Assembly (NCBI RefSeq): GCF_037975245.1
Contig: NC_092567.1
Location: forward strand, 17,968,376 to 18,032,375
DNA length: 64,000 nucleotides
DNA from: Apostichopus japonicus
Taxonomy: Eukaryota > Echinodermata > Holothuroidea > Aspidochirotida > Stichopodidae
Reading direction: 5' to 3'
In this document: positions 35,401 through 47,327 of the stretch, piece by piece
Layout: each line of letters begins with the position of its first letter
Numbering within the stretch: the stretch's first letter is position 1
Notes under the pieces: model-generated
Database searches by the model: none
What the model was told of the DNA's origin: nothing
What the model saw: only the letters and a program-made list of their open reading frames with translations
Made by a program: the position numbers and the translations under genes

Positions 35401-37800
35401 CGTTCATTCAGTGTATGCCTTTTTACTGTGTGATAATAGCTCCTAATGCAATCGCTCAAAGGAGAAGCATAATAACTGCATGTGCTGAACGTACATAACC
35501 TTCATGCAAAATGCTGAGTGTCTTAACAATAGTTACAAGGCTCTATTTGGTGTGCCCACAGTACAACGCGCAGTCTGTAAACTCACAATGACAAATTTTG
35601 CAAACAATTAATGGATGTATAATTATTGTCTGAAATGTAAACAAGGTGGGCTATTCACATGGCTTTATACAATGCCAACGATATCCTTATATGGCTTACG
35701 TATGATTGCTAACCTGTTAAACCATCCGTAGATACAGCAGTACCGTGAACAGAGAATCCATCATAGCTGTGCGCCTCTTGGCGTTATCGCAAACATGTGT
35801 TGTTCTCAAAAGGGAAGCATGTAATTATATTCAATGCTGAGGCTAAATTATGTAACTACTTAACACGAATAGAATTGCTCATCACTGACCACTAAATAGC
35901 CCATCCCTAAAAAAATAATGGAAATGGCCAATACATTTTAACCAGCGACACATAGGATTTGTCACAAAGTGGTTAGCTTAGGCTAAATTCATTATGAAAC
36001 AGGGCAATTGAAGAATTAGTCTACGACTAACCGATTTTTAGCAATTTGAAAGAATCTAGGAATAATTAGTACTATACAACTTAATATAAGTTAGAATTTC
36101 TTAGCTTTCCCTTACAAATTCTTGGCTCTTGCATTTAAGTTTGCTGTCCAAAATGCATAAATAAGGTTAGACAAGTAGCCTTTAACACTAGTACTACTAC
36201 TAATAGCCTATAGGCCTACTAGTACTACTCTGTCGAATTCACATGACATTGACGAGAAGGCCTAGCATAAACTTAAACCAAGGGGATCGACGGTTAGAAA
36301 TAACATTTAACCAGTCTTTACAGAAGTTAGGCGTAGCCCTTACTTTAGACTTAACACTACAGAGGGCTAATACTAGTAACTGAGACAGTCAGATATAGCT
36401 TAGCCTAACATACAGTGCTAATATGTTAGGCCTAGGGGAAGTTACCGCGATATAGATCTGGGAATACAACTGACGGCCTTCGATCAATGTTTAAAAGTCT
36501 ATTGCCCTTAATTGAGGATAAGCCTATAACTCTGGAAATCTACTAAATGTGAGACCTTCTTATACCATCTCTCAATATTCGAGAAGTTGTCATACGTTTG
36601 ACAAACCTTTCTCACCTGCATGTCATCCGTCACTCACCCCATCAGCTTAACGTCATCGGATGTTGTGTACAATGTATCGTACATTTCCGCGCCGCCAGTT
36701 AGTATTAGATATACCGATATAGTATTAGATATATTAGTATTGTATTATATATATATACTATTAGATATATTAGTATATTAGATATAGTATTAGATATAGC
36801 GCGCTATATACACTGGACTACAAATGATATTTTTTAGATCAGTGACCGGTTTACCGCCAGCTGCTGCACAAAGCTACCGTTTGCAGGAGCGCCTCTTAAA
36901 AAAAAATTCTCAGCTAAAACATATTTATATCATTTCTTAAAATATTTGAGCCAGGTCTCACTAAATTTTCCATTACATATTTCTTTCCCAAAATTATTCA
37001 CATGGCTCAAAGTGCCGTTTATGTTTCTAAAACTTGACGGAAGTATATTGTGAACACATTGGGCCGATCCATGTTCACCCCCCCCCCCCTTCCCATTCCC
37101 CTTCAAAGGTTTCTCCGCGGTCCCTGTACAAAACGTTCAAAACATATAACGTGTTTTTGAACAGAAATTCAATTATATCATGGTCTGTATATAAACAGCA
37201 ACTCCTTTTTAAGGAACAAAAAATAATTGAAAACTTACAACTGTTTCTGGCACTGAATGTTTACCTTACATTTTTTTTTATACAGAAGACGTATGATTTT
37301 GAACAGTAACAAAAAATCAATAACAATTCAATAAACATACATGTGTTGTTATTGTACAACCATTCTGTTCTGATGGAACATAAAGTTATCGTAAGTTAAC
37401 AACAATTTTTAACACTGTATAATATGTTTCTACAGCACTGTCACTGAAAAATAATAACGAAATGTATACTGAATTCTGAGATTGAAAGCTCGCATGCTGG
37501 TGGAAAAAGGCATCGATACTACTCTTAACACTAAAAGCTTTTTCCTTAAAAAAAAAATAGTTCCACCATACTTGAACTATACCAACAACTATATTTGTGT
37601 TTCATTTAAATCGGAATGATTTTATACCCCTAGGTAATAATCCAGGGTTGTGACCTGATGATATTTTGTAAGTGACGTGATCAAAAAATACGTTTAAATG
37701 TAGTTAATGCGTTACATCGACTGTTATTAAGCAATCTATTTATACGAATAATGAACAATTTCAAACATTGATAGCACACAAACCAATACTTAACCGGTGC
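32500..37800. other. No recognised gene
   Basis: Bases 36705-36800 are an (ATATTAGT)-type A/T repeat. An open plus-strand frame at 34550-34960 has ATG and 136 codons but no similarity I can name, and it includes a perfect GTCCGGCCGGAC palindrome near 34627. I see nothing else. Confidence 0.4.
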
Positions 37801-38650
37801 AATGCACGGCAAGATTATTACGCCGCCTTGTATAAACATGTTAGTATTATAGTGTGCACCGTTAGCATTTTTTTTCTGTGGTGGGTAAATGTTGTGGGTA
37901 ATTGATTTCGATATTACGTACATAAAACACAGTGAAAAGTATAAATAAGTATTTATACAAGTATAAATAGGCATATAGGTATTTATATATTTATAAAGTA
38001 TACTTGTCAAAGTATATATAGTTCTTGGTATTTTATATATTTATAAAATGCAGCCGGATGTACCAGATGATGACTAAAATAAGGAAAAAATACTAATTTA
38101 GTCTACAAAAGTCACTCAGAGACCAAAAGAATACTACAAAAAAAGAACGAATGACAAGGCAATGCCATCAGAGAACTAAATAGACTAATAAGACTTAGGC
38201 GATATTTAAAGAAATGGACTGCTGCTTTCATACAGAGACAAGCATTTGTAAAGCAACGACAATAGATTTCAGAGCTTTTAAATCTGGAGGATTTGTGTGA
38301 CTAGTACAATAGTTGTTACGCAAAGGCTGCTCACATATATAACAACTTGAAATGAGGTCATATCGAAATATTGAAGTGTTTTTTTAAGATGGATTGCTTG
38401 GCGTCAACAAACCGTTCAGTTTATGCCAGTTTGGATAAAATGCGTGTAACCGCGTGATTTCCAAGCGTTTTGAAATGCGAAGAATGATTGGAATACATAG
38501 ATCATATCATTTCCACTGTTGTCGGTCTAATGAACTGTATGCATGTATTAGGGGAACACGCAAACGTCACTCAATTGGTTTTTCAGCTTTTCCTCAATTG
38601 TTCCGCGGTATATACATTGTGGAGCTTTCCTGCAAACAAAATTTCACTAA
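37800..38650 (+). repeat. Dispersed repeat related to 56.33-56.79 kb
   Basis: GATTATTACGCCGCC near 37812 matches 4664 in MBF2 unit A. AAAGCAACGACAATA(G/T)ATTTCAG near 38250 matches 56415, and AATGCGAAGAATGATTGG near 38473 matches 56649. No protein family is recognised, although weak plus-strand peptide similarity (a basic RLRRYLKKWTA-type stretch) hints at an old coding region. Confidence 0.5.
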
Positions 38651-40018
38651 ATAACTGTTAAATAGTGTTTTTTGTGGGTTCCTGTCGTTTTTTATTTTGC
38701 TGGAGAAGCATATTGCTTGTTAATGAGGGTAAAGTGTAGTCTAAAATAATACACAAGAATGGGTTGTCAGTGTTTGAACATATGCATATCAATTATATGA
38801 AATAATATGTGATGGTGGGTTTCACGTTATTTTGTTTACTAGGTCTTGTTCATATGACGATGTCACGTATTTTGTGTTAGAACCCATGTTCTTGACCCCA
38901 CATGCAAACCGTGAAAACTGAACATATTCGTATTGATACATAAGGATTATACTAGCATCATCCTGTATACAGGCATCTTTGTATGTAACATATGTGATCA
39001 ATTTTGCGGTACGAGACTAACACTACATCGTACCCTTGTTTGCACTCACTCGTATAGTAACCTTTTCTCCAAGACTGTTTAAGAATACAATATACGTTGG
39101 TACCTTTCAAATGTTATGTAGGTCTATTTGTTTTGAAACATTGTCAATTATTGATTCACTTTAGGTTGGTATTTTGAAGAAACAATAGCACCATCCTCTG
39201 CTGACGATCCACCTTAATTCGCCAATAATTAACATACATCAATGACAAACTTGTCCTATACTTTACAGAATATATTCCGTGACTAATTATGCTGGGTGGA
39301 TAAATATGCATGAATAAGATATTATGAGGGACTGACATCTTTTTCCACAAATTAGATCTCGAAATATAGAGAAAGTTTATCGCAACAGACCGAACCCTTT
39401 TTTATACCAAGCTTTAAAACTTCAGATTGTTGTTGACTAGTATGACAACGACGTGGGCAAGACGGCATAACGAATGAATATGTTCACATTGTCAACTTCA
39501 ACTTGTTTGACCAATGTCACCACTTTATACCATCTCTTTCCAGTGCAGTATCCTTAAATGGGTAATACGTTCAACATTGAAAAAAACGGCCTTATCACCA
39601 GGCCTAGAACAAAATTACGTTATCACATGTGAGAACAAACCTATGAACAGAAGGATCACGGTATGAGAAACGACATATTAGGAAGGAGTCTTAAAGAGGG
39701 GGTGAAATGCAAATATCTATATAAATAATCGTTTTTTATACACTCGTAGCTTTCCAATGATACCCAATTTTTGTCAAATGAAGCTTGCATCCTCGAGGAA
39801 TCAACGATCAAATCTTCGAGGGTAATAAAAACTTTCTAAATATTGTTGTATATACGATAATGCGACGTGATGTCAGTCGAGGAAATCAGCTCACTCCCGG
39901 GACGCTATGTTTACATTCTTGAACGTCTGAGTACACACAGTTGCAGACTTGCAGTGCTCTGTAGTTATTGAGATTTGGAGTTTTGTTTGTACGTTAATTT
40001 ATCTCGTAACTGTTAAAT

Positions 40019-40210
40019 ATGCCTAGCCGATGTGTGGTTGAAGGTTGCTCCACCACAAGTAAAGACGGATTTCACCTGCACGCTTTTCCAAAAGATGACA
40101 GAAATCGAAGAATTTGGACACGATTCGTTCAATACACTGCACATACACAACGTTACGAGTGCCTGTGGGCCCATACTATTGCCAAACTACTTGTTATGAC
40201 CATAGCCTAG
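40019..40210 (+). CDS. Truncated THAP-domain protein
   Basis: ATG at 40019 opens 63 codons. The first 38 residues read as the start of a THAP zinc finger: MPSRCVVEGC with CxxxxC spacing, then FHLHAFPKD and a Trp in RRIWTRFV. The C-x35-50-C-x2-H half, including the AVPTIF-type end, is missing. The frame instead runs into unrelated residues and a stop. THAP domains bind DNA and are frequent in transposon-derived genes. It is either a first exon whose true donor I cannot place (none is obvious before 40120) or a broken copy. Confidence 0.65.
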   Translation: MPSRCVVEGCSTTSKDGFHLHAFPKDDRNRRIWTRFVQYTAHTQRYECLWAHTIAKLLVMTIA

Positions 40211-40214
40211 GCCT

Positions 40215-42080
40215 CCATGATGCAGCAAATGACGATTTTTTTTTATTGGTTACCTAATATTTTGCACAACACTTAAAGCCAGTTGGTTTTAGAACGATCA
40301 ATACTAGATCTGCATTTTTTTCTTTTGTGATAAAACTGGCGTTGTGTTATGATTTTACAACAGTTGGATGATACAACTTCACGGGCTAGCCTGTTATACA
40401 ACGTCTATTAGTTAGGTCTAGACCCCACGTTACCACTACTAGTACTTTAGGGTTGCACTTGCACTGTACAGAATATCACATTTTCCTTGCACTGTAAGTA
40501 ACAAAATTCTAGAAGCTTCGCTACGAAGTTACGTAGCAGGATCATCGGTGGGTTTGTTTATGCTCAACCGACATGTTTCGGTTAAGGATAGTCCAACCGT
40601 TCTGCTCGCGGACTTCGATCGGCAGCGACGCGTCTCGGCCATCGGGATCGTTTTACAATTCTTCTGCAAGGGGCTCAATCGACATATAAGAAAAAAAGCG
40701 ATATCTTCATCACCCTCGAAAACTATTTCCTCCTCTTCTTTCTCAAGAAAATAATTTTGTCAAATCTTACGAATGTTAATTCTGAGAGGTGAAGGCCCAT
40801 TTCCTCGAAATCGGAACATTCTGGAGAAAACTTTCAGCTGATGAGGAGAGTTTGTTGTAGTTACCTGTATGTAGTAAACTGTAAGACGTCGTTACATTAA
40901 AAAAATGTGGGGTCGGCTTTGGCTGAAATGGTCCCTTTACTGATGTCATATGAACTGCGGTGGGAAGCTTTGAGTTTTTCACGACAGTCTGCTCGGGAGG
41001 TCTCTAGGGAATACTTCGACAGCGAATTTCTGGCTTTTGCAGTTGCATTTACGGGAAGTAGTTAATGGGTGGTGTTGTAGTAATGAAGATGAACCATTCC
41101 AAGACATGGAAACTCACCATTTCATACCCTCTTTAATGCAGCACGTTTCTTGTTTTGTGGTTACACACTGTGTATTCAAACTTGTGACGGTACACAAAAC
41201 GGGTCTAGACTTGCCAAACTGTAGCTCACAAAGCCCTGCTAAAATACCTTTTGTAGTGTTAAAACCGGTCAATGGTGCGGTTGAGTGATCTCTCATTCTA
41301 CAAATTAACACAAATGTAATCGGTGTTTCCTTGGTATTATTTTAATTACCTTATCGTATAGAAAATACATTTTATTTCTGAGACACACCGTAGTTTCAAA
41401 AATGTTTGCTTCTCGGATGAACAGACTGCCTACTTACATTTTCTTTGTAAGACTACTTTCTCTTGTTGTATATAGCGTTCACAGTAACACCAACGTATAC
41501 GCCTCAATACATCAGTTTCAAAAGACTCTAAATTGACTTGCTGTAATTGTCTGGACCGTGCAGACACAAATAAAAAATATTCTCTACTTTCGAGGGTTCC
41601 ATTTACGTGTTATTTATCTAATGTCTTATTGATTTTATGCTTTTGTCCTTGTTTGAGTGTTTGGAATTATTCAAATTTGTTTGTTATATTGCAGCAAGTA
41701 TATCTGAATATATAAATCAATAAATTAATTCACTTACGTCTTGCTGTGTTCTCTGTTTTTTTTACAGATTTATCATTTGTTTGGCAACGTTTCTGCTGAC
41801 AAGTCCAAGTTTTACTTTATGTACTGCTAAAATGATTTGTTTTCGCCCTTATACTGTGTTTACACTCGAGTCAACAGTAAATTATTTCAGGTTGTCATAT
41901 CGCATAGTTACCTTTATCACGCACCTTATTATTTTCTTTGTCTTTTTTAGTAACAACTAGTTCTGATTGACGAGATATCTAAACCATGTTAAATGTATAG
42001 AGTTCATGCCTATACACTGTAACACAATGTATAACACTTGTCTAGAGATTACCCTTTCTTAGTAAATGATATTTTTCTTT
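40215..42080. other. No recognised gene
   Basis: Open frames at 40548-40754 and 41037-41288 may be remains of the body of the THAP-type gene upstream, but I cannot match them. I see nothing else. Confidence 0.35.
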
Positions 42081-43720
42081 GTGAGCAGGAGCTCAACCTT
42101 TCATATGATGATAATGATATTTCACCCATTAATCTTAATTCAGCTTTATATTCAGACGTAAGTGATTTAAAGGAGCGTTAAACGTGGCGGGGGAGTTGGA
42201 ATTTATATCAATAAATTAGAACTTTTTGTAATTAGAATTGATCTTTTATTAAACCCTCTTTTATTTCAGTCCATGTTTGTTGAAGTTAAACTCAACAATA
42301 GAACTTTTATCTTGGGAGTTATTTATAAACCCCCCGATGTCCGATGAATAACTGCATTAAATGATGCATTATCTGGTAGTTTGCAAAACATACAAAATGG
42401 AAAGAAAACTTGCTATATTACAGGTGATTTTAATATTGATCTTTTGAAGCATGACCATTTGCCTCATATTTCACATTTTCTTGATTTAATGTATTATAAA
42501 TCATATTTTTTACCATTTATATCAAAAACAATAAGGAATACATCCACATCTTCATCACTCTTTGATAATATTTGTTGTAATAATGCTATTGTTAATTCAG
42601 AAATCTGGCATCTATTATCTGACATTAGCGACCACTTACCATCTTTTGTTATAGGGATTTTGGCACTAGTTTATCTGTTAACACAAATAAGCTTGTTTAC
42701 CACAGGTGGGATACTAGTGCAAAGTGCTACACAATGTCAAACTTGAACTTTTTTATTTTGATTGGGGACCTCTATTTAATAAGACTGATGCAGATGTGGC
42801 ATATCATTTATTAGATGATAGTTATCACCAAATTATATCTAAGCATTGTATTATTAAATCATTTGAGGTTAATTCTCTTAGGCGCTCCAGTCCCCATGGA
42901 TTACACCTGGTATTTTAAGATATATTTCCAAAAAGAACAAGCTTTATAAGAAATATCTGTCTCGCCCCTCTTCCATTAATAAGTACAAGTACACTCAGTA
43001 TTAAAAAATAAGCTAACCAATATTATAAGATTGGCTAAAAAGATGCATTATGAGAAATGTTTTGGTGACAATAAAATAACCTAAAGGAAACATTGGATAT
43101 CATTTATAAAATTCTTGGTCGTACTTCAACCAAACTCATATTGATAAAATGAAAGAGAATAACAATTATATCACCAATAAACATGTAATGGCTGACACAT
43201 TCAACAATTATTTTGCTAATATATTGTAAGTACAACCCACTATGTAATTCAAATTTTCGTGACTTTCTTCCTGAGGCAAACCCAATATCTCTATTTCTAT
43301 AACCAACTAATAACACATAAATTATCGACTTAATTATGAATATGAAAAAAAAATGTGCGTGTGGTATTGATAATATTTCTGTTAATGTTCTCCGAGATAA
43401 TCGTTTCGCTGTAGCAGCTTCTCTTACATTTATCTTTAATTTATTAATTTCAACTGGTGCTGTGCCACTTCGTTCCAAGGAAGGTGTGTAAATCCAATAC
43501 TTAAGGTGGTGATAGTTCATGTGTTTCTTTCTATAGACCCATCTCATTACTTTCATCTTCATCAAATATTCCAAAACGCATTATTTACAATCATACCATT
43601 AAATTCCTTGCTAAAGTATGACACATAGCAACAGTCAGTTTGGTTTTTGTAAAGGCCGCTCTACTGCTATGGGAGCTTTAGATGTCACACAATATATCCT
43701 CAGTGGTATATCATATCCTT
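42080..43720 (+). mobile_element. CR1/jockey-like retrotransposon, endonuclease to early RT
   Basis: Plus-strand pieces follow the order of a non-LTR ORF2. An endonuclease stretch reads FILGVIYKPPD at 42310, then CYITGDFNIDLLKHDHL at 42411-42460 and SDISDHLPSFV at 42618, the catalytic His-Asp region. A linker around 42885-43080 includes NKLYKKYLSRP and LAKKMHYEKC. Early palm sequence includes SVNVLRDN, GAVPL near 43455 and a QFGF-like region near 43640. It ends near 43720 before the YxDD motif, so it is 3'-truncated as well as frameshifted. Confidence 0.85.
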
Positions 43721-43724
43721 CTAT

Positions 43725-44300
43725 TTTCCCTTTTATTTACATTTACTTTGTAATGAATTATGTTACGGTAGATTTATTGTAAAAGCTTCGGCTTCAAAGC
43801 CCCTTCACCAAATGACTTATCAATTGTTATGTCGTTTCATTGTAAAGTATGCATACAATTGTTGTAATAGTTACATGCCTGAACGAGACAACCAAAGATT
43901 ATACGTCTGTTCTGTTTGTTTATAAAGTACAATGAGTAGTTTCGTATTCTAAGAGTGCAGAAATTGTTTGTGTATGTCTGTATGTGTTGACAACAAGTGT
44001 GTATCGTGTAGTGTTGTAGTACTGATGTAGCAAACAGACCAACGTTGTATCAATGTTTCAATATTATTCCTTGAGAAAAAAGTACACCAAACGACAAAAG
44101 ACGTTTCCCAATATTTTGGACCAGACCATTCGATAATAGGTTGGTGACAAGTTTAACAACGGTGAAAGATCGGCATAGCCGTATAGCTTAGGGATTAATC
44201 ATAATAATAATACAAATAATATGTATTCACTAAATTAAATAGGTTAGTGCTGTGAAGTTTTGTTCTCAATATATTTAGAGAGCAACAAAACAATGACTCT
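43725..44300. other. No recognised gene
   Basis: The stretch is A/T-rich with no usable open frame. Confidence 0.35.
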
Positions 44301-44307
44301 TTTAGAT

Positions 44308-44394
44308 TGTGTAAAAGTAAGTTGACACTTGCCATTTAGCCTCTGAAGAAGATCCTACTAGGATCGAAACGTCAGACCAACTTACTTTTACACA
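44308..44394 (+). ncRNA. Solitary hammerhead-like motif within 17-bp inverted repeat
   Basis: CTGAAGA (44343-44349) is followed by a 5-bp stem GATCC/GGATC, then GAAA at 44366-44369 and CGTC ending at 44373. This is the hammerhead core order, and the ACGT step could form stem III between two molecules. Perfect 17-bp arms at 44308-44324 and 44378-44394 would extend stem I. One unpaired A (44350) sits before stem II, which is not canonical. The same motif ends the Penelope-like element at 59.77 kb, and such ribozymes are known in Penelope-like elements. I read this as a solo terminal repeat. Confidence 0.5.
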
Positions 44395-44679
44395 TTCTCT
44401 TACACAGGCTCGCTAGTGGATAAGCAGTTTGCTAACAGTTTTATTTTATTTTGACTCTTTAAGATGCAACACAACTACAAAACACCTCTCTTAATAGTTG
44501 AATATACCGACCGGTGAAGAGCGGGACATGATCCAGTTATGAATATATAGACAAGTGATTTCGTCCAAGACTTATTCAGTCATTTGACTTCAAACCGTTT
44601 ACATCTACAAGTTTACATAACGTTAATTACAATATTGTTTTATCTTGGTTGTTCAAGTTTACCGTACATCACTGTAAGA

Positions 44680-45009
44680 ATGACATTCATGTGTTCCTTG
44701 TGCCCGCAAGGGTTTAATCTTCAATATCATCTGCAACGTCATATGACCAGTGTACACGTTGGTGCGAGAGACTTTGTTTGTAAGACGTGTCAAAGATTTT
44801 TCTCAAAACGCAATGCCTTAATGCGACACCAGAGTAAACACGATGTAGAGGAAACGATCAACACCTGTACCGTCTGTGAACAGATATTTCTACGAAGAGA
44901 TGCGTTGGTTAGACACTTAAAGACTCATGATAAGTCGACTAATGAAAAGAGGCCACATAAAAAAGAGGATAAGGGTGCGATCCGATGGAATATGAAAGTC
45001 AAAAGCTGA
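44680..45009 (+). pseudogene. Three C2H2 zinc fingers, N-terminus of PolB element
   Basis: ATG at 44680 opens 109 codons with three fingers: CSLC...H-x4-H, CKTC...H-x3-H and CTVC...H-x3-H, each with 12 residues between the second Cys and first His. A basic tail follows to a stop at 45009. N-terminal C2H2 fingers are common on the PolB-like proteins scattered through invertebrate genomes, and PolB remains follow at once. It could alternatively be the exon of a separate zinc-finger gene, but the downstream order makes the first reading better. Confidence 0.65.
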
Positions 45010-45039
45010 CGCGAAGGATCTTGCATACTGCGAATCACC

Positions 45040-46780
45040 TGCAAATGAGAAATAATTCTACTGATGGTGCCTATGGAACAACCAATACAAGCGGCCATGG
45101 CATGGATGACAAATTAAAGCTGGAAAATCCGGTCCGCTATTCTTAGAATCTCCTCTCGCCATTAAGTTTAGGGCGTGTGGACAATTGTGATGTTCAAGAT
45201 TTAAACGAACTTCTATGAAAAGCATTGGGTGGAAATACGGACTAAACTTCAAACGAAGGGTTAACTGAGACATAGTCTTAATATCCAACTACAGATGATG
45301 GCCACTGAAGAACTCGTCCAGGTAACAAACCAGCTTTTCGAAAACCAAACGACGGTTTCAAGAAAAACGTTGAATTTGCGAGGCATTTTAAAGTGACTTG
45401 AAGAAATCTTATAGTATGGATTGAAGTATAGATTATGCCAACTGTCATCGCGGGTGGCATGAAGAGGGCATATCCACGATGTAAGATTTTTAATGTGGTA
45501 CAATAATTTAGACGTGGCATCTTTCTTGTACGCTTTAGAGAAGATTGTTAACGTCTACAAAGAACGGGAGATAGATGTCTTTAAAGTCGGAATATCCGTG
45601 CTGGGACTCACCATGAATTTTTTTCAGATGGCAAAAGTCAAACCGTTTTCTTGTTTATCATCGGTTATTTTCCACCGCCATAAAGAGAAAAACAAATCTA
45701 CAATCAAAAAATTGTTTTGATGCGAACGCAATCTACTTATATCGACCATCATGCAGAACATGCCCAACGGGCCCAGGCTATCTGAGACGTCGGGAAGAAA
45801 CGGGTTTCAAGGTAGAAAGGAGTCGTCCAGTGTGAGTATCGAGTGGTTAGAGTGGAAGGCTCACGTAGAGAGTGTTCGTATTCGACATCAGTGGAATGAT
45901 TATGAAAAAACCAGTAGGAATTAGACGTCTACCAGTAGATGGTTATTGTCAAAAAACAAACACCGTTTACCAGTTCCACTGATGCTACTGGCATGCTCAC
46001 GATTGTAACTTGACAATAAACAAATGTCACACATAGAAAACAGCTACAGTGTTTCGAAGTCCTTAAACGAACGTAAAGAAATCAGTGCCTACATACAATA
46101 TCTTGGCTTCAACTACGAAGAAATATGGGAATGTCAGTATTGTCAAATAATAAAAAGTTGCCAACATCTCCAACTTTTTCTTCAGTCTTTTTGCTTACCA
46201 CTCCTACAAGCTAGTAAATTTCAACCGGAAACAATAGTACGTGCCATTTGAGACGATCACTAGTCTTGTTTGGTGTTGTATTGAGTGCGATATTCACGTA
46301 CCAGATGATCTTAAACCTTAATTTGCGGAAATGTGTCCCATCTTCAAGAATCTGCCAATTGCTCCATTGCGATGGACTTACCTCTAAAAATGTATCTCTA
46401 TCGTATAACAGTATGCAAAGTTTGGAATGCTTCAATTTAACTACAATTTCTTGGACAAATATTTCGAATGAAACTTTTAGGAGTATGCTGAGATGGACAC
46501 TAAATCTGCCTATATTGCCATTGCAGCCAAAAAACTAGAAGATTTGCCCAAACCAGACCTGTACGAAGACTATCAACGAAACAAACAACAATGGTTTTTA
46601 CGTACAGATATGGATGAACAAAAACAGTACGATAAACCTACCCATGGTGTGTTTAGGGTGGAATGGGTAGGAGAAGGCATTGTTGCCCTCAATAGTAAAA
46701 TGTACTACTGCTTTGGCAGAACAAACAAAGAAAGTTACAGCTGTAAAGGCATCAACCAAAAACGAAATGCCGTCAGAAAG
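45040..46780 (+). pseudogene. Protein-primed-type DNA polymerase B remnant (Maverick/adintovirus or related)
   Basis: Pieces in several frames follow the order of DNA_pol_B_2 proteins. A pre-exonuclease region is near 45215-45390, WYNNLDVASFL at 45495 and FKVGIS near 45570. An IFHRH block and a DANAIYL-like block follow at about 45660-45740, and a VDGYCQKTNTVYQFH block at about 45935. The endonuclease-like WECQYC block is at 46125, and a VPDDLKP block is near 46300. After this an internal deletion removes palm motifs A and B. Motif C survives as EMDTKSAYIAI near 46490, with Lys where the second catalytic Asp belongs. A terminal YCFGRTNKESY block reaches 46780. At least five frame breaks are visible. 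It encoded DNA replication for a mobile or virus-like element and is inactive. Confidence 0.8.
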
Positions 46781-46914
46781 GTTGTGTATGTCCCCCGATT
46801 GACTAAAGGGACACACACAACATTGTTTGCCCATGCAGGTCACATACGCGTACATGAAACTTAAAATTTTGTAACGGTATCACATATGTAAATCACATTC
46901 TCTTTGTTCTTTAG
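46781..46914 (+). other. Leader intron of MBF2 copy C
   Basis: GTTGTG starts at 46781 and TTCTTTAG ends at 46914, 134 nt as in copy B. The left arm of the donor hairpin is intact, and the right arm (46806-46821) has substitutions. No leader exon precedes it. The PolB remnant joins at exactly 46780. Confidence 0.55.
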
Positions 46915-46922
46915 ATACCACC

Positions 46923-47327
46923 ATGGCGACGGTCGGCAATGCTTTTAGACTCATTTCGAGTTTCCCGACGATTGCAAATGGAATAAACAGGGGGATTGGT
47001 CTTTTCAACAATGCATTCAAGTCACAGGGTGGACAATTCAATCTCGCGTATGGAGCACTGCAAGATGGGGACGAATTACTCAATCGAGAAAGACAAAGTC
47101 CACGTTTCGTGTGGCTTGCATGTCAAACACATCAGTTCACATACCATCGTCAAGAAAATGAAGTGATCACATACGTTGAAGCCTATGATAACTGGGGTGA
47201 TGGCACAGGTGGGAGTCCAAAACTTACTAGTGGTGGACCAGGGAAGGATCATGTAACAATCGAGGTGACGTCTCACTTCAACAGAGGTTTTGATTTTACT
47301 GTTTCGGTGCATGGTCGAAAAAGGTAA
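46923..47327 (+). CDS. MBF2-like small protein, copy C (best preserved)
   Basis: ATG at 46923 in a good context (ACCACCATGG) opens 134 codons ending in GRKR-stop. The N-terminal 40 residues are weakly hydrophobic and Gly/Asn-rich and do not form a clear signal peptide. The MBF2-like body begins at about residue 48 with GDELLNRE, then ITYVEAYDNWGDGTGG, LTSGGPGKDH and FDFTVSVHGRKR. All family landmarks are present in one frame. The stop codon overlaps AAG-GTAATTT, a fair splice donor, so an alternative longer C-terminus is possible. The start is fixed by the acceptor 8 bases upstream, shared with copies B, D and E. Its promoter exon is lost here, so expression is doubtful. Confidence 0.7.
   Translation: MATVGNAFRLISSFPTIANGINRGIGLFNNAFKSQGGQFNLAYGALQDGDELLNRERQSPRFVWLACQTHQFTYHRQENEVITYVEAYDNWGDGTGGSPKLTSGGPGKDHVTIEVTSHFNRGFDFTVSVHGRKR

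Noticed and set aside
46493-46925. PolB-MBF2 fusion protein made by splicing at 46780/46915
   Set aside because: The exon joins out of frame with ATG 46923, so no fusion is encoded.
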